A stretch of DNA of 51,131 nt from Flavobacterium sp. FEMGT703F (GCA_002786385.1 PGCN01000004.1:1-51131), one strand, 5' to 3'. Shown: positions 31,081 to 38,642, counted from the first letter of the stretch. Program-made: numbers and translations. Notes: generated from the sequence alone by a model not told the origin.

Positions 31081-31434
31081 CTACTTTCTAAGAGCCGCTA
31101 ATTCAGACTTATGCCTTGCGGACATATTAGCCTTAGCTGCTTTATGTTTGGCTGATAGTGAGGCTTTCGCAGTTTTGGCGTTTGCCTTCACATCAGCAAT
31201 ATTGCTGGCATACGATCGAATGAATGCTCCTCTTTCGGCGCTTTTTTGAGTAGCCGTTTTTTGCTTCCAACCTGAGCCAGTTGTTAATCGGGTTAGAGCT
31301 TCCTTTTTTTGAAGTTGAATAGTCTTGAGTTCACCTTTCCATACATTGTCAAGGTTTTTCTTTTCAACTTTTTGAGCTTCCGATAGTGTAGCTTTCTCGA
31401 CTTTATGTCGCGCTCGAACTTGAGTAACAGTCAT
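31081..31434 (-). CDS. RHK-repeat helical protein B
   Basis: A 117-residue basic helical protein. N-terminus RARHKVEKATLSEAQKVEKKNLD and C-terminus AKASLSAKHKAAKANMSARHKSELAAL mirror those of protein A, so the pair arose by duplication. The middle (KTIQLQKKEALTRLT..., AFIRSYASNIADVKAN) is distinct. GGAG precedes the ATG. A long rod-like coiled coil is likely; function unknown. Confidence 0.6.
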   Translation of the reverse strand: MTVTQVRARHKVEKATLSEAQKVEKKNLDNVWKGELKTIQLQKKEALTRLTTGSGWKQKTATQKSAERGAFIRSYASNIADVKANAKTAKASLSAKHKAAKANMSARHKSELAALRK

Positions 31435-31498
31435 AAAAATTCTCCGTAACTTTTTTATATCCTAGCAGCTAATTAATTATTTGACAATAGTAATGACA

Positions 31499-31723
31499 TT
31501 AGATTTTAAGGACTAGCGTGATATGAGAGACATTATTAGAAATCAGCGCATCTCCGCTATTGAAGACAGCATCATGCTCACCATCAAACAAGCGATTTAC
31601 TATGCTTGTTAATGATTCTCTCTTGACTTGCAAAGCTTGTGGGGTAATGATTCCTTCTGTGGGACAAGCACTATTGCTGGGAATATGCCAAGCATCGGGA
31701 TAATAAGCTTTGATTGTGTACAT
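31499..31723 (-). CDS. Small protein, unknown function
   Basis: A 74-residue protein (MYTIKAYYPDAWHIPSNSAC...). Mixed alpha/beta, no family recognised. It is the first gene of this leftward block; no clear promoter is seen in the AT-rich 260 bases upstream. Confidence 0.5.
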   Translation of the reverse strand: MYTIKAYYPDAWHIPSNSACPTEGIITPQALQVKRESLTSIVNRLFDGEHDAVFNSGDALISNNVSHITLVLKI

Positions 31724-31893
31724 AGCACCAGTTTTGTGTGAATTTTATATTTAAATTATAACTTTTGCAATCCTAAATTAATCAATAAATTAACTTACGA
31801 TCGCCCGACTTCACTAGCAAACCAGGATTTTTCTGAATAATTTATTTCGACATCCTTACACAAAGCTAAAATCTATATACGTTTCGGAAATAT

Positions 31894-31919
31894 ATATAGA
31901 AAAGTAGCATTTTCTATAT
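31894..31919. promoter_or_regulatory. AT-rich palindrome in a divergent intergenic region
   Basis: ATATAGAAAA / TTTTCTATAT with a 6-base centre, between divergent genes at 31723 and 31986. It may be an operator or an mRNA hairpin. The rest of 31724-31985 is AT-rich with no ORF. Confidence 0.4.
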
Positions 31920-31945
31920 GTTCGATCGCCTCTTAATTTCCTTGA

Positions 31946-31977
31946 GCCTATCGGCGTAAGAAAATGATGTTTACCGG
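31946..31977 (+). promoter_or_regulatory. Leader motif, class II copy 1
   Basis: GCCTATCGGCGTAAG followed by ATGATGTTTACCGG, 8 bases before ATG 31986. A diverged copy. Confidence 0.4.
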
Positions 31978-31985
31978 AATTTTCT

Positions 31986-32375
31986 ATGAGCCGATACCCT
32001 GATATTAAATCCATCTGCAAACCCCATTGGGATGGAGATTATGCTTACTATCACACAAAAGTCATACCTTATCATCCTTATGTTGGTCATCATCTTTCTT
32101 TAGGAAATTTGATAGAAGATGCCGAAAAAGCTAACATGAGCATGAGACAGTATCTTTGGGAAATACTCAAACAGTGGAATAATCCTACTGACAGTAGGAT
32201 TAATCATTGGATTAGCGTGTTAATGACGTTAAAACCAAATTATTACAGCCATTGCATCATTCACTATTACGGTGATAAACAAAAAGCTGCTGCCGAAACA
32301 GTTTTGCGTTGCCTCAAATATATGGAAGAACAAGAAATTTACGGCATAGTTACCGAAACTAGAGCTTATGTATAG
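31986..32375 (+). CDS. Protein of unknown function
   Basis: A 129-residue His/Tyr/Trp-rich protein (DGDYAYYHTKVIPYHPYVGHHLSL; helical NMSMRQYLWEILKQW; then helical repeats). No family recognised. It is the first of the one-gene units with its own leader and terminator. Confidence 0.58.
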   Translation: MSRYPDIKSICKPHWDGDYAYYHTKVIPYHPYVGHHLSLGNLIEDAEKANMSMRQYLWEILKQWNNPTDSRINHWISVLMTLKPNYYSHCIIHYYGDKQKAAAETVLRCLKYMEEQEIYGIVTETRAYV

Positions 32376-32380
32376 TAAAA

Positions 32381-32420
32381 TACCTCATCCTCACTGTAAT
32401 AGGATGAGGTATTTTTTTTT
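32381..32420 (+). terminator. Strong terminator
   Basis: TACCTCATCCT / AGGATGAGGTA, 11-bp stem with a 9-base loop, then nine or more T residues. Confidence 0.88.
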
Positions 32421-32442
32421 AATAAACCTAAGAAATAAACCC

Positions 32443-32823
32443 ATGACCAAAACAGTAATGATTTCTGGCAGTCGATCGATTCTCCGTTTGCCAACAGAAG
32501 CAATAGAATCTCTCGATCGCATCATTGACTTAGAACTTCCCGTAATTATTGGCGATGCTACAGGAATTGATAGTTTGGTTCAACAATATTTACGATCGAG
32601 AAACTATCAAAAAGTTACGGTTTACTTTGCTGCTTGGCAAGGAAATGGCAAACCCCGAAATACTCATGGGTATCCTACTGTACCAGTTCGTGGGAGTTAT
32701 GCCGATCGAGATGAGCAAATGTGTTCTGAATGCACCTATGGACTAGCAATCTGGGATGGACACAGCAGAGGAACCGCAACCAATATCAAGCGAGTTCCCA
32801 AAACTAAGGTTATTCGTTGTTAG
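32443..32823 (+). CDS. SLOG-family protein
   Basis: A 126-residue single-domain protein. TVMISGSRSI opens a Rossmann-like fold, IIGDATGIDSLVQQYL is the SLOG phosphate-binding segment (G-D-A-x-G-x-D), and CTYGLAIWDGHSRGTATNI matches the distal GxSxGT loop. SLOG proteins are predicted to bind or cleave nucleotide-derived ligands, often in phage-defence systems. It is close in form to the gene at 43059. The start follows the terminator of the preceding gene by 23 bases. Confidence 0.75.
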   Translation: MTKTVMISGSRSILRLPTEAIESLDRIIDLELPVIIGDATGIDSLVQQYLRSRNYQKVTVYFAAWQGNGKPRNTHGYPTVPVRGSYADRDEQMCSECTYGLAIWDGHSRGTATNIKRVPKTKVIRC

Positions 32824-32834
32824 ATAGTTACAGC

Positions 32835-32868
32835 CGATCGATTCAGAATTACGATACTGAATCGATCG
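32835..32868. terminator. Hairpin between convergent genes
   Basis: CGATCGATTCAG / CTGAATCGATCG, 12-bp perfect stem with a 10-base loop. No T run, so it is a modest bidirectional terminator. Confidence 0.6.
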
Positions 32869-32884
32869 CAAATAAAAGTTATTT

Positions 32885-33604
32885 TTAAGCAACGGAACAT
32901 GATTCTAAAGAAATTGCCCCATATTTTCTCAACAAATACGATGGCATCAATTTAAATTTATACTCATTCTCAAGCCAAGTCCGAAATTCTACCATCTCAG
33001 AATTATGGTAACTCCAAGCTTTAACTATGCGACCATCTGAAAAATGGTAGTGGTACTGTTGGCGATCGCGACTCCACGGTTTATCGGTACGGTAGTTTGC
33101 CCAATGGATACCGATCGAACCGTCCATTAAATCAAACTTATCAACGGGTAACTTTAGCACAGTTTCTACCCACAGCAACAGCCCTGATGCTTCAGACAAA
33201 ACTGTCCAGTAGCCTCTGGGAATATTGTGGCTATTTTCGTAGATGGATTTGACACGCTCTATGTATGCACCGATCGGGGGGCGTTCAGGTTTCGCTTTAG
33301 CAATCTTTTCGCACTCCAGAAAGTATTTGCGAATCTGCTTGCCTTGGTCTGTTCTGGCTATCATGCCAAATTCCTTAAGGCAATTAACCGTTAATCGGTA
33401 TAAATCCTTGGAACGCCCTCCCTGTCTCCATTCCCCCGATTGGTGGAATACGAAATCTTCTCCCTCAACAAAGTATGACTTCAGTGTTTCTAGGGCTTTA
33501 TCTTTTCGAGAGTACCCTAGCCAAACCCATGCTTTTTCTAGATCTACTGGGAATTCTTCAGCAGAATCAATCAAACTTTTCGCCAACTCAATGCTAAAAT
33601 CCAT
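32885..33604 (-). CDS. AntA/Ant-type antirepressor
   Basis: A 239-residue phage-type antirepressor. The N-terminal domain (KAWVWLGYSRKDKALETLKSYF, DFVFHQSGEWRQGGRSKDLYRLTVNCLKEFGMIART, GKQIRKYFLECEK) is the AntA pattern. The C-terminal 120 residues (PPIGAYIERVKSIYENSHNIP...) are a separate domain. Antirepressors bind and inactivate the lysogeny repressor, here most simply the XRE protein at 5808. Its upstream region is the long repeat-rich non-coding stretch. Confidence 0.75.
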   Translation of the reverse strand: MDFSIELAKSLIDSAEEFPVDLEKAWVWLGYSRKDKALETLKSYFVEGEDFVFHQSGEWRQGGRSKDLYRLTVNCLKEFGMIARTDQGKQIRKYFLECEKIAKAKPERPPIGAYIERVKSIYENSHNIPRGYWTVLSEASGLLLWVETVLKLPVDKFDLMDGSIGIHWANYRTDKPWSRDRQQYHYHFSDGRIVKAWSYHNSEMVEFRTWLENEYKFKLMPSYLLRKYGAISLESCSVA

Positions 33605-33803
33605 AACGTGACCTTCCTACAGGTTACTCCCCTTGAGAACTCGGTGCTTATAACACCATTCTGCGAAGGGGTTTTGTAATTCACATTATAACTTTTAACC
33701 GATAATTTATTGGTAGAAACAAGTTACGATCGCCCTAATTCAAACAACACAGAAACACTTTTGGTTACTGCACCATTGCGCGAATCTAATCTACGAGAGC
33801 TAC

Positions 33804-33865
33804 GCGATCGGCTCATAAATTCTCAGGCTCATAAATTCTCAAGGCGATCGGCTCATAAATTTTAT
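33804..33865 (+). repeat. Tandem repeat GGCTCATAAATTCTCA
   Basis: Two perfect 16-bp units (33810-33825, 33826-33841) and a third diverged unit at 33850. GCGATCGGCTCATAAATT occurs at both ends (33804 and 33844). A 69-codon frame across this region is made of the repeats and is not considered a gene. Confidence 0.75.
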
Positions 33866-34002
33866 TCAGAAACATCGGTAACATTTTTTGCTATTGAAAA
33901 ACATCAGAAACAAACATGATTCCATTGTTAAGTATTAACCTCTAATGATATAAGCATTTCTTAGCTGGAGTTTAAGTGAATGTTGACCATGAAAGTAGTT
34001 AG

Positions 34003-34024
34003 TAGACAGACAGACAGACAGAGA
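34003..34024 (+). repeat. GACA microsatellite
   Basis: About four and a half CAGA/GACA units. Slippage here could alter spacing in the control region. Confidence 0.6.
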
Positions 34025-34191
34025 CGATGACTACAGAATCACGTTAGTCCTCGCAGTCGTTAGTGTAGTAACGCATTAGTAAAACATCAATAACGTTGGT
34101 CATCAACGTTAATGAGTACAGAATAACGTTTGTCATCACGATCGCATCAATAACACATCACGATCGCATCGCATCAGTAACATCAGTAATA

Positions 34192-34220
34192 GTTTTGTTT
34201 CTAGAAACATCAGAAACAAA
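34192..34220 (+). promoter_or_regulatory. Hairpin TTTTGTTTCT
   Basis: TTTTGTTTCT / AGAAACAAAA stem with loop AGAAACATC just upstream of leader motif copy 7. Confidence 0.5.
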
Positions 34221-34223
34221 AGT

Positions 34224-34252
34224 TGCTTTCGCTTTTAGGTATTGACGTTTTG
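34224..34252 (+). promoter_or_regulatory. Leader motif, class I copy 7
   Basis: TGCTTTCGCTTTTAG and ATTGACGTTTT, 36 bases before ATG 34288. Confidence 0.62.
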
Positions 34253-34287
34253 TTGTTTTCTGATGGAAACAAGAATTTGGAGTTAAA

Positions 34288-34656
34288 ATGACTAACAAAA
34301 CTTACTTCGATTTAATCCAAAGATTTCAGGTAGTAGACGGAGTTCCAAAACTGTTATCAAGTCATGTAGAAATGATTGACTCTCCAGGTTTTGATGATTT
34401 GATGTCGATCGCACAGCTCTGGCTAAAAAATAGCACTGCATACATAGCACACCGCGAAAGTCAGTATATCGGCTACAAAAGCGTTTCTGAGCGCTACGAG
34501 TTTATTCTAGCCATATGCAATGATGGTCTGTGGATTTCAAGCCCACATATATCTGGTGAACTAGACAAGCTGTTTCCTTACTGCAAACGGAAGCTTGCCA
34601 AAAATGCAAACGATGTCGTTCGCATCTTGAACGATTCATATAATTCAAAGTGTTAG
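34288..34656 (+). CDS. Protein of unknown function
   Basis: A 122-residue mixed alpha/beta protein (MTNKTYFDLIQRFQVVDGVP...). No family recognised. TTGGAG lies upstream. The following gene starts 19 bases on, so the two probably share a transcript. Confidence 0.57.
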   Translation: MTNKTYFDLIQRFQVVDGVPKLLSSHVEMIDSPGFDDLMSIAQLWLKNSTAYIAHRESQYIGYKSVSERYEFILAICNDGLWISSPHISGELDKLFPYCKRKLAKNANDVVRILNDSYNSKC

Positions 34657-34674
34657 TTTTTGGAGGAGAACGCA

Positions 34675-35040
34675 ATGAAAAACATCACATTCGCAGGAAT
34701 TCAAGGCAAAGTTATTGAAAGTTCACCCCACGGAAATTACCTCGTCGTGAGATTGAACGATCGCATTACAATTTGTGGAACTTTTACGAACATCTGGAAC
34801 TGGGAGGAAATGTCAGATATCAGTTCGGGTTTTGAAAGTTTCATCACATATATAGGTGTGCGATCAAACATGGAAGCGGAAGCGGTCAGGGAATGTGTAG
34901 CTGAAATGGGTGGTTATTTTCGACAAAACGAGGAAGAACCGCGTCGATCGAAACGAGTTAAAGCCTTTCCCCTAGAACTTAAGATTCGTGGACTAACAAA
35001 CGATTTTGTAGCTGAGTTTGTGGCTGCGGACGAAGATTAA
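34675..35040 (+). CDS. Protein of unknown function
   Basis: A 121-residue protein with a beta-rich N-terminus (ITFAGIQGKVIESSPHGNYLVVRLNDRITICG), which could be a small OB- or SH3-like fold, and a basic RRSKRVK patch. A strong GGAGGAGA precedes ATG 34675, so the longer frame is not used. Followed by a large terminator hairpin. Confidence 0.58.
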   Translation: MKNITFAGIQGKVIESSPHGNYLVVRLNDRITICGTFTNIWNWEEMSDISSGFESFITYIGVRSNMEAEAVRECVAEMGGYFRQNEEEPRRSKRVKAFPLELKIRGLTNDFVAEFVAADED

Positions 35041-35046
35041 ATAATT

Positions 35047-35083
35047 CCATCCTATATTTCGATTAACTCGAAATATAGGATGG
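35047..35083 (+). terminator. 16-bp perfect hairpin
   Basis: CCATCCTATATTTCGA / TCGAAATATAGGATGG with a 5-base loop, 6 bases after the stop. No T run follows. Confidence 0.65.
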
Positions 35084-35121
35084 CTAACGCCGAAAACTGA
35101 TGATAATTACAATCAAACATT

Positions 35122-35631
35122 ATGCAACAACTAAGCAAAACAGTCCCGAACATTGAGGAATTTCGAGATTACTGCCGAAGTTTAGTCCCACTAATGAAAC
35201 CTAGCTTTTCAACGTTAACAACTCGACGTTTAGAGTTGTGGATATTCAACAGTGTACATTTAGGCAATGGCACAGTAAGTCCTGGTCACTGCGACGATCG
35301 CTTGCACAAATTTACTCAGAGTATTTATCCCGGTTGCAATATAGGACTGCTGACTTACCACGGCAAATTATGCGGTGGAAGTAGTGGATTAATCAAGCCA
35401 CACAAAGATCATCAATATGCTCTGCCTCGTACAGTTAGCATCAATCTTGGTGTTGCTGACTTCTTCATAGACAACAAAACTTACAGACTAAATGACGGGG
35501 ACATTGTTGAATTTAACTGTAAATTAACACACAGTATCCCCCATGTGTTGAGTCCTGAACGCTTTAGTTTAGTTCTTTGGACACTAAACAAATCCAAAGG
35601 TTACAACTGCACAATGCCTGTTAATTTCTAG
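35122..35631 (+). CDS. 2OG-Fe(II) oxygenase, AlkB-like
   Basis: A 169-residue oxygenase with PHKDHQYALPRTVSINLG (His94, Asp96), YRLNDGDIVEFN, THSIPH (His137) and ERFSLVLW (Arg147), the iron- and 2-oxoglutarate-binding set of AlkB-type enzymes. These usually repair alkylated bases or hydroxylate nucleic acids. It is a single-domain counterpart of the AlkB part in the fusion at 25164, but the two are not close copies. It might edit hypermodified bases on element DNA. Confidence 0.8.
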   Translation: MQQLSKTVPNIEEFRDYCRSLVPLMKPSFSTLTTRRLELWIFNSVHLGNGTVSPGHCDDRLHKFTQSIYPGCNIGLLTYHGKLCGGSSGLIKPHKDHQYALPRTVSINLGVADFFIDNKTYRLNDGDIVEFNCKLTHSIPHVLSPERFSLVLWTLNKSKGYNCTMPVNF

Positions 35632-35687
35632 CGTAAATCTATTTTTTCTAACTCGATCGCCAACTCGATCGTGTTAGATTTTAAGAG

Positions 35688-35710
35688 GCTATCGCCTGAA
35701 GGTAATGATG
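35688..35710 (+). promoter_or_regulatory. Leader motif, class II copy 2
   Basis: GCTATCGCCTGAAGG followed by TAATGATG, 17 bases before ATG 35728. Confidence 0.5.
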
Positions 35711-35727
35711 TAATTTGGAATCTAATC

Positions 35728-36069
35728 ATGGCTATCAATATCCCCACAAAGTCTGAGAAACGCGCATCTGAACTCCGTGATGGAGTTCGACTGTTAGCTT
35801 GGGAAAGTTACAAAATCGAAAACAGCCTAAAAGGTCAAAAGGCATTCGATGGGTATGAGTGTTTTAACGATGAATGGAAAGAGCATGAGATTCATGGTTT
35901 TAATCTCGTCGCTGTTGAGAAATTTATTAAGGCGTTAGGATATACATCAGAAGAAGTTTTAGCTCTACGCTCTGAAGTCTATGAGCGTAAAGCTAAGATG
36001 AATGGTCAAAAGTCTACGATTTCAACTTCAACTTCAACTATTTCAACATTTGATGAAGCTCCGTACTAA
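35728..36069 (+). CDS. Small helical protein, paralogue of the gene at 37021
   Basis: A 113-residue protein. KRASELRDGVRLLAWESY and FIKALGYTSEEVLALRSEVY match KAALKLRDAFRIIAWQST and FARELGFSVDELLTIRSNYY of the gene at 37021, so they are diverged duplicates. The C-terminus is a Ser/Thr repeat (TISTSTSTISTF). Function unknown. Confidence 0.6.
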   Translation: MAINIPTKSEKRASELRDGVRLLAWESYKIENSLKGQKAFDGYECFNDEWKEHEIHGFNLVAVEKFIKALGYTSEEVLALRSEVYERKAKMNGQKSTISTSTSTISTFDEAPY

Positions 36070-36072
36070 CTA

Positions 36073-36122
36073 AATAGAGGCTTAATTCACGTTTTTACGG
36101 AATTAAGCCTCTATTTTTTTTC
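36073..36122 (+). terminator. Strong terminator
   Basis: AATAGAGGCTTAATTC / GAATTAAGCCTCTATT, 16-bp stem with an 11-base loop, then a T run. Confidence 0.9.
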
Positions 36123-36173
36123 TTTCCGTTAGCGTAGCCGATCGCCTTACTAAATTATCACTTCAAAATAAGA

Positions 36174-36212
36174 GCTATCGCCGGAAAAACATGAAGTTTA
36201 TCGGTGACTACC
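36174..36212 (+). promoter_or_regulatory. Leader motif, class II copy 3
   Basis: GCTATCGCCGG, then ATGAAGTTTATCGGTGACTA directly before ATG 36213. Confidence 0.5.
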
Positions 36213-36626
36213 ATGACCATCAAAATTGAAAAGTTCGATCGTGCCATTTACGACACTGAAAAATGTTCTTTTCTTATTTGCTGCTTCAGTTCGACTTACA
36301 ACGTCAGCGAGGGTACTTGTAACTGGTATGAGGACGACGAACTCCGTCAGTCACCAGTTTGGCGCAACTGGAGATCGATCAAGCAACAAAGACAAGAATT
36401 CTGGGCAGAAATCAAAAAATATCTGCCTCATTATCTGGAAACAGGTATGAAAGAAATAAATTCTCGCAGATACTCTGGATCGTACTACTTCTATTCATTA
36501 ATCCATATGGCGGAGAAATTACTCGATACGGGCAAATTAAAGCTAATCTACATTAGCGATAAAGAACACGCTGAAATGATTGGAAGGTGTGTTCAGTATC
36601 TTGCTAACGAAATTCGACCATTTTAA
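36213..36626 (+). CDS. Protein of unknown function
   Basis: A 137-residue protein (FDRAIYDTEKCSFLICCFSS..., WRNWRSIKQQRQEFWAEIKKYL). Helical with aromatic residues. No family recognised. One-gene unit between a class II leader and a strong terminator. Confidence 0.57.
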   Translation: MTIKIEKFDRAIYDTEKCSFLICCFSSTYNVSEGTCNWYEDDELRQSPVWRNWRSIKQQRQEFWAEIKKYLPHYLETGMKEINSRRYSGSYYFYSLIHMAEKLLDTGKLKLIYISDKEHAEMIGRCVQYLANEIRPF

Positions 36627-36631
36627 TATTC

Positions 36632-36668
36632 AAATCTGTTGCAGTTTTTGCAACAGATTTTTTTTTTC
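36632..36668 (+). terminator. Strong terminator
   Basis: AAATCTGTTGC / GCAACAGATTT, 11-bp stem with a 7-base loop, then a run of T. Confidence 0.9.
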
Positions 36669-36684
36669 GATCGCTAATGAGAAA

Positions 36685-36707
36685 GCTATCGCTGTAAGAC
36701 AACGAAT
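36685..36707 (+). promoter_or_regulatory. Leader motif, class II copy 4 (degenerate)
   Basis: GCTATCGCTGTAAGAC, 20 bases before ATG 36727; box B is not clear. Confidence 0.35.
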
Positions 36708-36726
36708 TAACAATTATGAGGTTTGT

Positions 36727-36873
36727 ATGAACTTTGAATATAAAGGCTTTTCCGTAGTTATCGAAAATACTACCAAGATTTTCATTGGCAACAAAGAGAT
36801 TAATAGTAATATGACTCTTCGATATCAAATCGAAGCATACATTGATTGGCTTTTAACCTTTGACTTAATTTAA
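36727..36873 (+). CDS. Very small protein
   Basis: A 48-residue protein (MNFEYKGFSVVIENTTKIFIG...) with a beta-hairpin-like start and a hydrophobic helix. It lies between two strong terminators, so it must be expressed from its own start signals. Function unknown; its position supports it more than its sequence. Confidence 0.5.
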   Translation: MNFEYKGFSVVIENTTKIFIGNKEINSNMTLRYQIEAYIDWLLTFDLI

Positions 36874-36879
36874 CAAAAA

Positions 36880-36914
36880 AACCAACTTCTAACTTAGGAG
36901 TTGGTTTTTTTTTC
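36880..36914 (+). terminator. Strong terminator
   Basis: Stem AACCAACTTCT / AGGAGTTGGTT (one mismatch) with a long T run. Confidence 0.88.
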
Positions 36915-36944
36915 TTAGCGATTCTCGATCGCAATTTTTAGAGA

Positions 36945-36960
36945 ATGAAGTTTATCGGTA
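36945..36960 (+). promoter_or_regulatory. Leader motif fragment, class II
   Basis: ATGAAGTTTATCGGTA, identical to the second half of the class II copy at 36191, sits just upstream of a class I copy, as if two leaders were stacked. Confidence 0.4.
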
Positions 36961-36980
36961 AAATTTATGTCATTGCTTAT

Positions 36981-37006
36981 TGCTCTCGCTTTTAGTTGTT
37001 GATTTT
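36981..37006 (+). promoter_or_regulatory. Leader motif, class I copy 8
   Basis: TGCTCTCGCTTTTAG and GTTGATTTTAC, 15 bases before ATG 37021. Confidence 0.62.
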
Positions 37007-37020
37007 ACACTGAGAAAGTA

Positions 37021-37323
37021 ATGATAAGATTCGATCGCGAAACAGAAAAAGCAGCCCTAAAACTACGTGATGCTTTTCGGATTATTGCTTGGCAATCTAC
37101 CGCTTTTGCAAAATACGAATTAGACGAAAAATACACAAAATTCGGGGATTTCTGGCATAAATCCTATATCCGCTCAATGAATTATTTTCTGCTTACAGAA
37201 TTCGCAAGGGAATTAGGCTTTTCAGTTGACGAACTATTGACTATTCGATCGAACTATTACGGTCTAACCAATTTGCCTCAAGTAGTGCTTTCGCCTTTGG
37301 TTCTTGATTTTTTTGCAAGGTAA
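37021..37323 (+). CDS. Small helical protein, paralogue of the gene at 35728
   Basis: A 100-residue protein homologous over about 75 residues to the protein at 35728 (see LRDAFRIIAWQST and ELGFSVDELLTIRS). Its last 15 codons run through leader motif copy 9 (encoding VLSPLVLDFFAR), so the true ancestral end was probably nearer residue 85. Function unknown. Confidence 0.6.
   Translation: MIRFDRETEKAALKLRDAFRIIAWQSTAFAKYELDEKYTKFGDFWHKSYIRSMNYFLLTEFARELGFSVDELLTIRSNYYGLTNLPQVVLSPLVLDFFAR
37286..37312 (+). promoter_or_regulatory. Leader motif, class I copy 9 (inside the end of a gene)
   Basis: TGCTTTCGCCTTTGG and CTTGATTTTTTT, 14 bases before ATG 37327. It overlaps the C-terminal codons of the upstream gene. 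Confidence 0.62.
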
Positions 37324-37326
37324 ATT

Positions 37327-37917
37327 ATGTCGCTAATGTATGACAAACTTCACGATGATTACATGGGTGGATTAAATCGTGATTCTCAGTACAACTTTCC
37401 TGAACCATTTGAGAAGGAATACGACACAGCAATGATTACCGGTCATCGGTGGTTTGATTACAATATCCCAATCCATAAACTAATCACAATGGCGGTGAAT
37501 CAAGGGGTTACTCATTTTCTATGTGGCATGGCACTGGGAACTGACCAAGTTGCTGCCGAATGTTTTATAAGTCGCGGTTTGAAATGGACAGCCGTGATTC
37601 CATCTGCTGACCAAGATAAATTGTGGAAACCACGCGAGCGATCGCATTACAGAAACCTATTGGAACAGGCAACCAAACGAGTAACTTTGTACAAAGAGTA
37701 CAGTCCTGGTGTAATGCAAGCCCGCAATCTGTGGATGGTTAAACGCGCTGATATTTGTTTGGCAGTTTTCAGCGGAGATCCGCACGGTGTCGGTGGCGGA
37801 ACCGCAACCACGGTCAAGATGGCCCGCGATCGAAATGTGTTGATTTATCAGTACATTCCGGCTGAATCAAAGTTCACAATCATCCACCCACACAGCCGAC
37901 AATTGAGTTTGTTTTAG
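37327..37917 (+). CDS. SLOG-family protein (DUF1273/YpsA-like)
   Basis: A 196-residue protein. AMITGHRWFDYNIP matches the TGHR opening of DUF1273/YpsA-type SLOG proteins, FLCGMALGTDQVAAECF is the phosphate-binding loop (G-M-A-x-G-x-D), and ADICLAVFSGDPHGVGGGTATTVKMA the distal Gly loop. It should bind a nucleotide-like ligand. This is the third of four SLOG loci on the element and belongs to a different subfamily from those at 32443 and 43059. Confidence 0.82.
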   Translation: MSLMYDKLHDDYMGGLNRDSQYNFPEPFEKEYDTAMITGHRWFDYNIPIHKLITMAVNQGVTHFLCGMALGTDQVAAECFISRGLKWTAVIPSADQDKLWKPRERSHYRNLLEQATKRVTLYKEYSPGVMQARNLWMVKRADICLAVFSGDPHGVGGGTATTVKMARDRNVLIYQYIPAESKFTIIHPHSRQLSLF

Positions 37918-37941
37918 CTACAGTGTATTTGCGACTGTCAG

Positions 37942-38070
37942 ATGTACCATGTCTCTGATGTCAAATTAGCTTTTGTTCGCTGGTCTAAAGCGAAAATAGA
38001 AGATATGACCAACGATATTTACAACGTCGTTGATCGCGATGCTTTTCAAGACCATTTACCTGTGTTGTAG
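37942..38070 (+). CDS. Possible 42-residue protein
   Basis: MYHVSDVKLAFVRWSKAKIED... The stretch SDVKLAFVRWSKAKI resembles HEEVKLAFLRWVQEHI in the protein at 38678, which argues that it is a real, shortened relative and not chance. No clear ribosome site. Confidence 0.42.
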   Translation: MYHVSDVKLAFVRWSKAKIEDMTNDIYNVVDRDAFQDHLPVL

Positions 38071-38090
38071 TTAGAGTCACGCTTACCATC

Positions 38091-38285
38091 ATGAACAATA
38101 AGGAAAAACACGATCGCATCAAAGATCTTACTTATGGTGCGATTATTAGCGGGCAAATTACTAGGTGCGATCGACAACCTAACGGTTCCTATATCATCGC
38201 AAGAAGTGGATACTTGAAACCGGAAACTCATAGCGTCAATAGCGCTCTGATGTTTCTCTATCTACTCAGACGTGCATCTAACTGA
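38091..38285 (+). CDS. Small protein, first of a paralogue pair
   Basis: A 64-residue basic protein. RIKDLTYGAIISGQITRCDRQ and NGSYIIARSGYL match RIKKLADAAIARGDIISCTRQ and DDSYIIDRTGCL in the gene at 38376. Both look like small alpha/beta proteins with a nucleic-acid-binding charge. Function unknown; each has its own terminator. Confidence 0.58.
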   Translation: MNNKEKHDRIKDLTYGAIISGQITRCDRQPNGSYIIARSGYLKPETHSVNSALMFLYLLRRASN

Positions 38286-38303
38286 ATAGTCAACTCAAGA
38301 GAT

Positions 38304-38347
38304 AAAAATCACGCTCAACTCGTCTTCATGCGTTGAGCGTGATTTTT
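38304..38347 (+). terminator. Strong terminator
   Basis: AAAAATCACGCTCAAC / GTTGAGCGTGATTTTT, 16-bp stem with a 12-base loop. Confidence 0.9.
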
Positions 38348-38375
38348 CATATCAACCAAAACCAAAATCAAAACT

Positions 38376-38597
38376 ATGAAACCCAAAAAGAAAATCACTC
38401 ACATCCACGTCCGCATCAAAAAACTTGCTGATGCTGCGATCGCACGTGGTGACATTATTTCCTGTACTCGACAATCTGATGATTCCTACATTATCGATCG
38501 GACTGGGTGTTTGCCCACGACTTTTACTTATGTTGGCGTTGGTCTTTTTCTACTCAATTCCTTAGTTGAAGAAACAAACACAGAAACGATTTTGTAA
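38376..38597 (+). CDS. Small protein, second of a paralogue pair
   Basis: A 73-residue basic protein homologous to that at 38091 (see that entry), with an N-terminal KPKKKITHIHVR extension and a hydrophobic C-terminal helix (VGVGLFLLNSLV). Function unknown. Confidence 0.58.
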   Translation: MKPKKKITHIHVRIKKLADAAIARGDIISCTRQSDDSYIIDRTGCLPTTFTYVGVGLFLLNSLVEETNTETIL

Positions 38598-38606
38598 CTA
38601 AAAACT

Positions 38607-38634
38607 CAGTAACAAGAATCATCTCTTGTTACTG
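38607..38634 (+). terminator. Hairpin
   Basis: CAGTAACAAGA / TCTTGTTACTG, 11-bp stem with a 6-base loop, no T run. Confidence 0.6.
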
Positions 38635-38642
38635 AAAAACAT

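Larger units (their letters stand above)
33605..34287. other. Repeat-rich non-coding region
   Basis: About 680 bases without a convincing gene. It holds a long imperfect hairpin (33629-33671, CCCCTT / AAGGGG with an inner GGTG/CACC), a tandem repeat, a GACA microsatellite, several CATCA and ATCGCATC repeats, a TTTTGTTTCT hairpin and a leader motif. An origin, a centromere-like site or an antirepressor control region are possible; none can be proven here. Confidence 0.5.

Noticed and set aside
33710..33919. 69-codon frame in the repeat-rich region
   Set aside because: It is largely made of the tandem repeat unit, has no ribosome site and shows no protein-like composition.
33804..34024. Possible CRISPR array
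   Set aside because: Repeats are contiguous or microsatellite-like with no unique spacers of constant length, and there are no cas genes.
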